Assembly (NCBI GenBank): GCA_965247225.1
Contig: CBDFGT010000019.1
Location: forward strand, 166,033 to 230,032
Direction: 5' to 3'
From: CBDFGT01 sp965247225
GTDB taxonomy: Bacteria > Pseudomonadota > Alphaproteobacteria > Rhizobiales > Rhizobiaceae
DNA: 64,000 nt
Both the position numbers and the translations under genes were made by a program. Below are positions 55,782 through 64,000 of the stretch, piece by piece. A model generated the notes under the pieces. The model did not search any database. It saw only the letters and a list, made by a program, of their open reading frames with translations, and was not told the origin of the DNA. Each line of letters begins with the position of its first letter. Positions within the stretch are counted from its first letter, which is position 1.

Positions 55782-55796
55782 GTTCTGGATTTGTTT
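55782..55796. promoter_or_regulatory. LexA operator 2 upstream of lexA
   Basis: GTTC-TGGATTT-GTTT, one mismatch to GTTC-N7-GTTC, 11 bp after operator 1 and 25 bp before the ATG. Two adjacent operators fit tight autoregulation. Confidence 0.6.
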
Positions 55797-55821
55797 CATT
55801 CATCTCAAGGAAAACGCCACC

Positions 55822-56535
55822 ATGCTGACCCGCAAGCAACAAGAATTGCTGATGTACATTCATGAACGCATGAAAGAGTCCGGCATCCCCCCATCTTTTG
55901 ATGAAATGAAGGACGCACTGGATCTGGCGTCCAAGTCCGGTATTCATCGTCTGATCACGGCGCTGGAAGAACGGGGTTTCATTCGCAGACTTCCCAATCG
56001 TGCCCGTGCCCTGGAAGTCATCAAGCTGCCCGAACCCTATCTGGCACCAAACCAGCGGCGCGGTTTCTCGCCCAGTGTCATTGAGGGCAGTCTTGGCAAG
56101 CCTCTGCCCGCGCCTGCCACAAACATAAAAGCATCAAACGACGACGGTCGCAGTGTGTCCGTGCCGGTCATGGGCCGCATTGCAGCCGGTGTTCCGATCT
56201 CAGCCATTCAAAACATTACGCATGATATTTCCGTTCCTGCCGACATGATTGGAACAGGCGAACATTACGCGCTGGAGGTCAAGGGGGATTCGATGATTGA
56301 AGCCGGCATTTTTGACGGTGACACGGTGATTATCCGCAATACGAGTTCGGCCAATCCCGGCGAAATCGTTGTTGCTCTCGTCGATGATGAAGAGGCCACA
56401 CTCAAGCGGTTCCGCAAGAAGGGCGCGTCCATCGCGCTGGAAGCGGCCAATCCGGCCTATGAAACCCGTATTTTTGGACCAGACCGCGTCAAGATACAGG
56501 GCAAGCTGGTAGGGCTCATCCGTTCCTATCATTGA
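55822..56535 (+). CDS. lexA: LexA repressor
   Basis: Repressor of the SOS regulon, 237 aa. The winged-helix N-terminal domain is MLTRKQQELLMYIHERMKES onward. The self-cleavage site is Ala-Gly in GRIAAGVPISAI, the nucleophile Ser is in KGDSMIEAGIFDGD and the general-base Lys in EEATLKRFRK. RecA-stimulated cleavage releases genes such as uvrA and ssb, whose shared operator is in this window. The start follows AAGGAAAAC. Its 3' end overlaps the convergent comEC end by 20 bp. Confidence 0.96.
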   Translation: MLTRKQQELLMYIHERMKESGIPPSFDEMKDALDLASKSGIHRLITALEERGFIRRLPNRARALEVIKLPEPYLAPNQRRGFSPSVIEGSLGKPLPAPATNIKASNDDGRSVSVPVMGRIAAGVPISAIQNITHDISVPADMIGTGEHYALEVKGDSMIEAGIFDGDTVIIRNTSSANPGEIVVALVDDEEATLKRFRKKGASIALEAANPAYETRIFGPDRVKIQGKLVGLIRSYH

Positions 56536-58039
56536 TGTCCGGGTCAACATCCTCATAGCTGTTGCTCTTCCAGTCATAGGACCGGTGCAATGTCCAGGGG
56601 CGTTCTTGTCCGTCCATTGCACCGGTCATTGACCAGCCCTGTCGCAGGGGCAAGATTTCAGGCATGATCGCGAGTGCGCCGTGACGGCGTAAAAAACTGC
56701 CACTGATCAGTTTCGTTCCGTTCCGGCATCTCGAAAAGGGTAGCCGGACCGGCGTGATCACCAGATCGGCCATTTCGCAGGCAAGATCCAGAAATGACGT
56801 GTCATCAAGCGTGATGACCGTCCTGGCATTCAGGACTTTGGTCACACACCATTGCCGGTCTGCGCAGGCAAATTGATGATTTTCAGCAGCGTCCAGCGCA
56901 GCCCGGATCGAAGCTCCGGCAAGGGTGGCTTGCTCTTGCGTCAGCGTGACGTAGCGCGCATTGTCCGGCTTTTCGAGCGGTATGGGCGCAACGAAGTTTG
57001 GCCCGCTATGCCTCGTTTCTGCAAGGGCATATTGCCATTGCTGGAAGATAAAGCCGGATGGCCGCGCACGGTTGGAATGGAACCCGTCTGCCTGCAAGGC
57101 TGCTACCAGTCTTCCATCTTCGGATACGAGCAATATGGGCAGGCGCGCAGGTCCGCTCCTCCACTCGGTAGCGCAAACCAGCAAAAATGCGACAAAAGCG
57201 ATGATACCAAGCCGCGTTCTTGCAAGACAGGCAAGCACCAGAAACAGGCTCGCCACTGGCAGGAACCATGCGGACGGCTGACCGGTCATGATTTCACCGC
57301 CCCAGCCACGAATATATCCTGCAATACCGATGGTGATGTCTATGCCAAATCCCATCACCTTCAAGGGAGCATATTCAAGTCCAAAAGGCATTGCCACCAT
57401 GGAAACAACGGCTGCAGGCATGACGATGAAGGAAACAACGGGCATGGCCGCCAGATTGGCAGGCAGCCCATAGGTGGCAATTCGGTGAAAATGCTCAATC
57501 GAGAAAATCATCGTTGAAAATCCGCCGATTGCCGATGTCAGGACAATTCCGCCGAAAAATCGTGAGACTGTGTTCAGTGCCGGATAGAACGGAAGGCCGG
57601 AAAAAACGGCTTTCCGTTTGCGGACGTTTTCGCCACCAGCCATAACCTGCCACAAGCGCCAGGGTAGCAGAAAAGGACATCTGAAAGCTGGGGCCCATGA
57701 CGGAAGCAGGGTGGAAAACCAGAATGATCAACGCCGAAAGGGCAACATTGCGCAGGCTTATCGAAGGACGATCCACCAGCACGGCCCCCAGAATGACCGC
57801 CATCATGATAAAGGCCCGTTGTGCCGACACCGCCCCGCCAGAAATCATGAAATAGGCACCAAGTGCAACAAGTGCGCCAGTGGCCGCCCATTTTTTCGTG
57901 TTGAACCTGTGTGTGACTGATTGCGACAACGAAAATATCACGCGCAGGCTGACAAAGAAAATACCGGCAGCCAGCGCCATGTTCAAACCCGATATGGCAA
58001 TGATATGGGCGCAAATACCATGGCTTCGTGGTCAGCGGC
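56516..58039 (-). pseudogene. comEC: ComEC/Rec2 competence protein, frameshifted and cut off at the 5' end
   Basis: ComEC forms the inner-membrane channel for single-stranded DNA in natural transformation. Reading the minus strand from the plant junction, the competence domain begins ICAHIIAISGLNMALAAGIF (about 58,010) and runs through LGPSFQMSF-like VMGPSFQMSFSATLALVAGY. Near 57,620-57,640 the frame shifts by one; the continuing frame reads LTSAIGGFSTMIFSIEHF, GLPANLAAMPVVSFIVMPAA and a degenerate C-terminal metallo-hydrolase-like region ending near 56,516. The N-terminal third is absent because bacterial sequence ends. Residues readable just upstream (DHEAM, about 58,022-58,036) in yet another frame may be further ComEC sequence. 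Sequencing error or true decay cannot be separated here. Confidence 0.8.
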
Positions 58040-58219
58040 TGCTGGGTTGTTTTTAATCCTGCGTTAAGGCGTTTTCTGGGCAATCGAAGGGACGGTTTTT
58101 GGGAAACGACGGTTTTGTTTTTTTGGCCTATTAATGTACCTTTCCTTCAGAAATAGAAACACACTTCTTCTTTAGTTTTCTTCTTCTTGAGATCACAAGA
58201 GAGTTTAGGGGATCGTACA
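58040..58219 (+). repeat. 5' LTR of the gag-only element
   Basis: 180 bp from TGCTGGGTTG to GATCGTACA. It differs from the 3' LTR at about a dozen positions by eye (roughly 93 percent identity). The TATA-like box reads CTATTAATG here and CTATAAATG in the 3' copy. Confidence 0.88.
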
Positions 58220-58221
58220 AG

Positions 58222-58233
58222 TGGTATCAGAGC
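58222..58233 (+). promoter_or_regulatory. tRNA-iMet primer-binding site
   Basis: TGGTATCAGAGC, the classic plant copia primer-binding site complementary to the 3' end of initiator tRNA-Met, two bases after the 5' LTR. Confidence 0.92.
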
Positions 58234-58263
58234 TAGTTATCTACAGATCTAAGGAGCGCAGAG

Positions 58264-59129
58264 ATGACGAGGTATGGGGAATCGACATCGCAAGCTGACG
58301 GAAGGTCCTCTGTGAATGTGGACATCGCCTACACCGGAACGCCGAGGGTAATGGGTGAGGCGGCGATCAATGCTTCCGTCCCTATGTTGTCCAAGCTTAA
58401 CTATCCTCTGTGGGCTATGAGGATGGAGGTTATATTGGAAGCATATGGTTTGCTGGGAGTGATTGAAGATGAGAATGTGTCGAGAAAGTTAGATCGCCGA
58501 GCCATGGTAGTAATCTACAGTGCTGTGCCGGAGGATGTGCTGGCACAACTTGATAACAAATTGACGGCGAAAGAGACATGGGAGTCTCTACGCACAATGA
58601 ACGTGGGAGTGGAATGCGTCAAGAAAGCAAAGATCCAAACGCTCAAGCGTGAGTATGAGATGCTCACGATGCGGGAGGAAGATTCTGTCGCCGACTTCGC
58701 TGCGAAGCTCACTAGGTTAGTAGCGCACATGCGGAGTTTGGGAGAGAAGAAGGCATCATAGTCTCTAAGCTACTACGTGCGACACCAGCGAAATATGACC
58801 CTATCACGTCATCCATAGAGCAATTTGGGGATCTAGACACAATGACTTTGGATGAAGCTATTGGTTCTCTCAAGATCCATGAAGATAAACTCCGAGATCA
58901 TGAAGAAGAAAGGGAAGATTGAGCGTTCTTGGCCTCAGTGAAAGGCAAGAGCAAAGAGCGTCATCGTGGACATGAAGGGGAGCGTGAGAAGAAGGATCGT
59001 GACAAGGTAAAATGTTTCAACTGTCATCGTTATGGGCATTATGCAGCTGCTTGCCGCAGCAGCGACGATGAAGATGAGACGTCTTACCTTGCTGAAAAGG
59101 AGGAGAAATTTGAGAGTGCTCTCCTGTAA
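58264..59129 (+). pseudogene. Copia-type Gag polyprotein, frameshifted
   Basis: Gag of the UBN2/Retrotran_gag type. First part 58264-58761: LSKLNYPLWAMRMEVILEAY, AKETWESLRTMNVGVECVKK, MREEDSVADFAAKLTRLVAH. A frameshift near 58,750 moves the reading to GIIVSKLLRATPAKYDPITS and SLKIHEDKLRDHEEE, followed by an in-frame stop near 58,920. The last part holds a CCHC zinc knuckle CFNCHRYGHYAAAC (59,013-59,054) and a tail ending FESALL. No protease, integrase or reverse transcriptase follows, so the copy is not autonomous and not intact. Confidence 0.82.
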
Positions 59130-59171
59130 GCAATGGTGGAAGATTGCCCAACACATGATTAAGAGGTTGAT

Positions 59172-59351
59172 TGCTAGGTTATTTTTAATCCTGCGTTAAG
59201 GCATTTTCTAGGCAATCAAAGGGACGGTTTTTGGGAAACGACGGTTTCGTTTTTTTGGCCTATAAATGTACCTTTCCTTCAAAAATAGAAACACACTTCT
59301 TCTTTAGTTTTCTTCTCCTTGAGATCACAGGAGAGTTTAAGGGATCCTACA
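59172..59351 (+). repeat. 3' LTR of the gag-only element
   Basis: 180 bp from TGCTAGGTTA to GATCCTACA, same length and ends as the 5' LTR. The next base begins plant exon sequence. A polypurine tract before it is weak (AAGAGGTTGAT). Confidence 0.88.
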
Positions 59352-60078
59352 GTGGTAGCCCTCACGATGCCCACAGCGACGAGCTCTGGGTCCTCCGTCT
59401 CTGCTTGCTTCTTCAGACCCTCCATGCCATGAGGAAGAGAGTTCTGGGCGTCTGCTTCAGACACCAAGTACATCTCTCTCTCTCTCTCTCATGCTGAAGG
59501 ATATTATTGCCTTTCCTGGTTTTGTGCAGAGCGCTAGGAGGAAGAGTAGGAAGATCCCCTCGAGGGTGGAACATTGGGATCCGAAAGGTGAATTTGGCTG
59601 ACGACTGCTTGGTGGAAACCACTCTGTCTGCCTCTATCATCAAAATCCATCGAGATGAGGTAATTCTAATCTCTCTCTACCGCTCCACGACACGTTTTAC
59701 GAACGGACAGACGAAATCTTGAATGTCAGGTGTGGGAGCTGCCGTATGGCGCTAGAATTATCGCTACATCGGATCTTACGAGCGTGGAGGCCTTCTCCTT
59801 GGGTGATCATTTTCTGGGCATTCAGGGCCATCCGGAATACACCAAGGATATCTTGCTCAACCTCGTTGACCGGCTTGCGAGCCAGAATCTACTACAGGTT
59901 TGGGGATTAAAAGATATATTTCTTCGTGCTCGTCCTAGACTTTTTATGACTCTTTAACGAGGACTCGATGTGTTTGCAAGGAGATTTTGTGGAGGATGTA
60001 AAGGAGAACATCCGGGCCGCCGACCCTGACAGGAAATTATGGCTGAGCATCTGCAAGAGCTTCCTCAAGGGTAGATAG
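59352..60078 (+). pseudogene. Gamma-glutamyl peptidase-like class I glutamine amidotransferase (plant), 3' exons
   Basis: Four exon-like blocks match plant gamma-glutamyl peptidases (GGP). Block 1, about 59,353-59,468: SGSPHDAHSDELWVLRLCLL ... RVLGVCFRHQ. Block 2, about 59,515-59,659: LCRALGGRVGRSPRGWNIGI ... IKIHRDE. Block 3, 59,730-59,897: VWELPYGARIIATSDL, LGDHFLGIQGHPEYTKDIL. Block 4, about 59,981-60,078: DFVEDVKENIRAADPDRKLW ... FLKGR and stop. The block 2-3 intron is GT...AG and in phase; the others are uncertain and the last seems out of phase. The N terminus is lost at the LTR. The nucleophile motif GxCxGxQ reads GVCFRHQ, with Arg for Gly. The His-Glu pair (HPE) remains. Confidence 0.78.
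59470..59492 (+). repeat. CT microsatellite in an intron of the plant gene
   Basis: Run of about nine TC units at the start of the first intron, pyrimidine-rich as is common in plant introns and 5' regions. Confidence 0.7.
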
Positions 60079-60349
60079 ACCTGGAGCCGAGGATCAAAAT
60101 AGTTCCTCAATCCTTTGATTGTTGTAGCTGCAAGTCACGCACAGAGGGAAAAATAGAATTACCATCCCTCCCAGAGGGTTCAGTAGATTTCGAATATTGA
60201 CTAAGTTATTGGGCTAATAACTCTTAAGATGCCTCCTTGTCGCTGGAGGGTGAACACCAAAAGAAATAGAGCAACAATGAAAAATAAATAGACTGTCGAC
60301 TAAAAGAAACAACAAAAAAACACATCTTGCACAGTTTTCATCGACATGT
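60079..60349. other. Plant sequence between the GGP fragment and the copia remnant
   Basis: About 270 bp with no gene that I recognise; probably the 3' untranslated region of the GGP-like gene running into the copia 3' end. A minus-strand frame here continues the copia C terminus without clear homology. Confidence 0.4.
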
Positions 60350-60815
60350 CCATCAATTCCGTGAGATAGAAGAGGCAGTGAAGGCTCAAAAATATTTTTC
60401 ACGTGCAATTTAGACAAGAGAGCATGGAATGGTGATGGTAGTGCCTTGGTTAGAATATCAGCTTACAGATATCTCCACTTGATTGGCAAGAGCTCGACTA
60501 CACTCTCAAGTACCTTATCCTACACAATATGACAGTCGATTACTCTATGCCTTATGCATTCATCAAGTACAGGATTAGAGGCACTTTGCCTCATAGCTTG
60601 GCTATGACAGAGGAGGTTTGTGATGAATCAAACAAATTTCCAAAGTGGTGTCCACTAGAGCTTTATATTCTGCTTTGGTAGAAGGTCGTGAGACAGTAAG
60701 TTGCTTCTTACATTTCCAAGAGATTCAAGTGACACCAAGCAAGGTGCAAAAACTTGTTATAGATCTTTGTGAATCATGACATGGAGCCCAGTCTACATCA
60801 AAGACTGCCTCCACC
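60350..60815 (-). pseudogene. Copia polyprotein remnant (RNase H C terminus)
   Basis: On the minus strand, in pieces with stops and frameshifts, the end of a copia Pol can be read: VFDVDWAPCHDSQRS (60,811 downward), SFCTLLGVT-stop-ISWKCKKQ, STKAEYKALVDTTLE, then VIDCHIV, VELLPIKWRYL, ADILTKALPSPFHALLSKLH and VKNIFEP. These are the DADWA, SWKSKKQ, EAEY and ADxxTKAL landmarks of copia RNase H. No upstream domains follow in the window, so it is a truncated, inactive piece in opposite orientation to the gag-only element. Confidence 0.8.
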
Positions 60816-63800
60816 TTCAGCTCTAAGGTTTTGGAGAAAAAGCTCTTATCTATGTGAAGATTTGACATACAACATTATGATATTTCTACTACCTTGCCAA
60901 TATTTTTATTATATCTCATTCTTTAAGTCAATCTCTTCAAAAATTGAGGGTGAATGATCCTATTTTGACCACGCAATCATCTTCGAGGACTTCATGTGGT
61001 AATTAATATTTGATCTTTTGAAGATCTTGTGGTTACGGTTTGTATGTCATAATCAAAAGATGGTCCTCCATCCACAATATGTCTTTAGTGTCTCAAGTCA
61101 AAGGATCATGTAGAAAAATGTGAGATAAATACACTTGATTAATAATTAGGCATAGTATCATTCATTGATGAAAACATGGACTACATTACAAACATCACAC
61201 GAGAATAATAATAATAAAGAAATTTTATTTTGATAAATATAAAAGGAGATAAATGGAAGTATGATTAGCTTGTAAGCCACATACTATCCATCACCATTTT
61301 CTTGATGATGTCCTTAAATGATAGAGTAATAATGTTTATGAGCTTTTTTTGTTCCACTTTGAGTTGAGACTTCATACTTTGGTAGAGCACATACGCTTGC
61401 TCCACCATTGGTGTAACCAACTTCAACAACTTTGGTAAATATGACACTAACATCATTAAGGTTCGACCATGAATTGACACTTGCTTTATTTGTAGTGCCC
61501 ATGATTTATGTAATAGTGGAGACGACATAGATGCCACCAAAAGACATGCCAACAACAACACCAAATGGAGTGCCCTTGACATCATTGGAGGAGGCTACTA
61601 CCTTGATGCATGAGTCAATTTTCAAGTGCATCAAAGCACATCGAAAGATAACATGCCTGGTGGGGAGCCCACATCCATTATGAGAATTGATTGCACATAG
61701 GGTCAAAAACTCTTCTAATGAAATATTTGTCAACATCAATGGCCTAGTTCAAATGAAAATTTTTCATGATTTTTGTGCTTTTTTTCTAATATTTTTCCTT
61801 TCACTTCTAGGTTTATAAATAGGCACGAACATTTAGGGAAAGAGGAGGGAAATTTTGGATTCATATTATGAGTGTAGCAACTTCCGAGGAAGATCCCTCC
61901 TCCACCTCTCGCAGCTATGATAGGGCCATAAAGAGCTGGCACCGTTGCTGAGAGGAATAGACTCCCCCACCTCCACCATGTTGACCATCCCCTACAACTT
62001 GTCATTGTTGTCCTCGTGAGGTTGACTTGCACAATCCGTCACATATTGCAAGAATTTCTTGACACACTGTTGTACTACTTGTACCACCATCACTTAGGTC
62101 ACGTTACCTTAAACCGCGATGCCTATGCATGTATGTGATGCACTATTACATAGGCATATGCAATGAGATAGTTGGATCCACGACTATCTCTATGAAGCGC
62201 TTGTGCACTGTGCATGGAATTAAAAATTATTGTCGTGCTCCTCCTCTCTCATATCTTTATGCACACAGCCATGTTCTTATGCCCATCATCTTCCTCCACC
62301 TCCACACCAAATGTTCACTCTAACCATCCTTATGATTTCCTTCAATACCTTTGACTAGGTGATACATCACAATAAAATACTGTGATGACAAGAAAAAAAA
62401 TCCAAGAAATGGCTCTCAAAGCTCTCCCTCTTATCATTAGGGAAGTCCTAGTGACGCTTCCAAGAATCTTCTTGGTACACATCTCTTAGAAATTCTCTCA
62501 AGCTCCCTTTCACATGATTCCTCAATAGGAGGAGTTTGCTTGTATTTATAGGCCAGCAGGGGAGACCTAAGAGGTCTCACATGATGGATATTATGTGGCC
62601 TATAAGCCAATCACACTTTCATGTATCTTATTTATGTTCATTGAAATAAAATTTATTCATTATCATTCTTGAGTGATGTTTGCAATGAAGTCCATGAGCA
62701 TGTTAAATGACTAAGTGAATTATGATGAGATCATAATATAGTGATCACTAGTCTTTAAACATATGTTCTAAACATTCCTATTCGTAGGATATTCGATAAG
62801 GACATCGAATTATCCGGAAAGAATAGCACTATGTAATCCATCTCATATGATGAGTATGGCTAATCATATAGCCATCGGTGTGTAGACACTAAGGATAGAT
62901 AGTGGGTGCTCTTTGGAGAAAGAGTTCACTGAATTGATCCGTATGAATCCCTGAATGGCATTATACCTAACTGTCAATCAGTTTGATTCATGTCATGGTT
63001 GTGTATGTGGTCCTTTGACTTGAGACATTAAAGACATCTTGTGGATGGATGATCATGTTTTGATTATGACTTACAAATCCCTAGTCACGAGATATCTAAA
63101 ACTTCATATATTAGATACGACATGAAATCCACGAAGATGATTGTGTGATCAAGATGTGATCATCCACCCTCAGTATTTGAGGATATTGACTCAAAGGAAT
63201 AAGATGTGATGAAATCCTTGGCCAAGGTAGTAGAAATATCAGAGAAAGAGTTCTCGATGATTTCTACACGCATCAGTACTAACTTGAGTGACCGATTAGG
63301 GTTTGATAGTTGACCATACCCTAAGTCATTCATGAGTCTAATGTGGATGAAGGATTATACATACATGGTAATCGATGACGGGAAGGTTCCATAAGTGAGT
63401 TCTTACATACTCCATATCTCCTAGTATACGTGGTGTAGCTTGGCACCCAATGGGCTAGCAACTCAACCTATCGATTGGGTTAAATCGATCATTGATTAAT
63501 TAATCAATATGTAGATGTGGATAATTAATTAAGGTTGACCAATAAGGTGTTATTTGGTCTATAGAGTTATTAACTAGTGAGATATATGGACCTAGAGGGT
63601 CACATACATTAGGTTTATGGATGTTGGTAGATATAGACATAATGATAAGGGTTTTTATGAAAAAACCTCATACCAAATGTCTATAAATAGGGGGAGGACG
63701 ACCAAAACTGAAGGTGCCCATGCAAGCCTTGTGGGAATTCTCTCCATTCTTCTCTTTCTCTCTTGGTGAAGAGCTTTGAAGAGGAGATCCAACCATCTGA

Positions 63801-64000
63801 AGACCGTGTGGATACAGCTAGAGGCTAGACACTTGAATAGCGTCAAGAACTCCTTCAAGGAAACTTGTAAGTATGTTTTCTCATTCATACTAGATGATAG
63901 GATCATCTGTTCTTGGTGGCTTGATATTTTGAATGTATGATTCAATTTTTTTCCGCTGCATTTGATGTTTTGATCAAAATTTCAGAAAGTTATTGACCTC
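60816..64000. other. AT-rich plant DNA without recognisable genes
   Basis: About 3.2 kb of low-GC sequence. Short frames at 61,265-61,585, 61,506-61,739 and 61,736-62,032 (all minus) have no family I recognise. The first has a hydrophobic, signal-like start (MMSRALHLVLLLACLLVASM) and may be chance. The last 1.5 kb has the look of an LTR or its leader (a TATA box and CT-rich leader near 63,680-63,760), but no LTR ends could be fixed. Confidence 0.5.
63682..63689 (+). promoter_or_regulatory. Plant TATA box, possibly of an LTR
   Basis: TATAAATA followed by GGGGGAGG and, 50-90 bp later, a pyrimidine-rich leader (CTTCTCTTTCTCTCTTGG). This layout is common in plant LTR promoters. No retrotransposon ends or coding parts were seen to support it. 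Confidence 0.35.

Larger units (their letters stand above)
58040..59351 (+). mobile_element. Short gag-only LTR retrotransposon (TR-GAG-like, copia type)
   Basis: 1312-bp plant element: two 180-bp direct LTRs, each TG...CA, primer-binding site two bases after the first LTR, a gag with zinc knuckle, and no pol. This is the layout described as TR-GAG, a non-autonomous class. No 5-bp target duplication is present: the left flank is GCGGC (bacterial or junction sequence) and the right flank is GTGGT (plant gene exon). The left flank is therefore unlikely to be its original neighbour. Confidence 0.85.

Noticed and set aside
1..58000. Possible CRISPR array, prophage or secretion system
   Set aside because: I saw no regularly spaced repeats and no phage structural or secretion genes; the bacterial part is housekeeping plus small accessory pieces.
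61265..61585. Minus-strand plant frame with a signal-peptide-like start
   Set aside because: No cysteine pattern, family motif or exon structure supports it, and the overlapping frames at 61,506-61,739 are equally open.

Overview
The window is a chimera. Positions 1 to about 58,030 are a compact bacterial chromosome segment. It has back-to-back genes, Shine-Dalgarno sequences, ATGA-type overlaps and no introns. Positions 58,040 to 64,000 are nuclear DNA of a flowering plant, with retrotransposons, an intron-containing gene fragment and AT-rich non-coding DNA. The bacterium is an alphaproteobacterium, most likely of the order Hyphomicrobiales (Brucellaceae/Phyllobacteriaceae-like). The pointers are an IalB-family protein, LexA operators of the GAAC-N7-GAAC type, the uvrA/ssb-marC-gyrA-coaD-ppi-ppi-queA-tgt and trpD-trpC-moaC-moeA-lexA-comEC gene orders, and protein wording typical of that order. 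This assignment rests on recognition, not on a search.

Layout of the bacterial part: end of a CorC/HlyC transporter gene, glmU, glmS, a DUF502 membrane protein, recG (minus), sdhE-mfd (1-9 kb); a DsbA-like oxidoreductase, a YejA-like binding protein, an IalB-like protein, allophanate hydrolase (10.9-16.5 kb); divergent uvrA/ssb around a LexA operator, marC, gyrA (16.6-24.3 kb); two tiny membrane proteins with an inverted-repeat element between them (24.3-25.1 kb); coaD, two cyclophilins, queA-tgt, a DUF4864 protein, rlpA (frameshifted), a dacA-like protein with altered active-site motifs, a second copy of the element, tmk-holB, metG, tatD, an MBL-fold gene (25-38 kb); an AraC/VOC pair, tRNA-Ser and a decayed stretch (38-40 kb); nnr, then glnBA behind a probable sigma-54 promoter, a TAXI binding protein plus a coiled-coil membrane protein, an EamA transporter, a third decayed copy of the element, hspQ, ppiD, trpD-trpC-moaC-moeA, an AruI-like ThDP enzyme opposite a cupin, lexA behind two LexA operators, and a broken comEC (40-58 kb).

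Much of the bacterial part is core housekeeping. Cell-wall precursor supply and processing are covered by glmU, glmS, rlpA and dacA. DNA repair and SOS are covered by recG, mfd, uvrA, ssb and lexA. Queuosine synthesis (queA, tgt), nitrogen regulation (glnB, glnA), tryptophan and molybdenum cofactor synthesis are also present. Two genes are broken: rlpA has a 3' frameshift, and comEC has a frameshift and a lost 5' end. One inverted-repeat element family with TA target duplications is present as two intact copies and one relic.

The plant part begins exactly at, or within about 30 bp of, the TG terminus of a 1.3-kb LTR element. This element has two 180-bp LTRs, a tRNA-iMet primer-binding site and a gag with a zinc knuckle but no pol (TR-GAG-like). 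It abuts exons of a gamma-glutamyl-peptidase-type glutamine amidotransferase. An antisense remnant of a copia RNase H region follows, then about 3 kb of AT-rich DNA in which I recognise no gene. The simplest reading is a plant assembly contig misjoined to DNA of an associated bacterium, or the reverse. A real transfer would need reads that span position 58,040.
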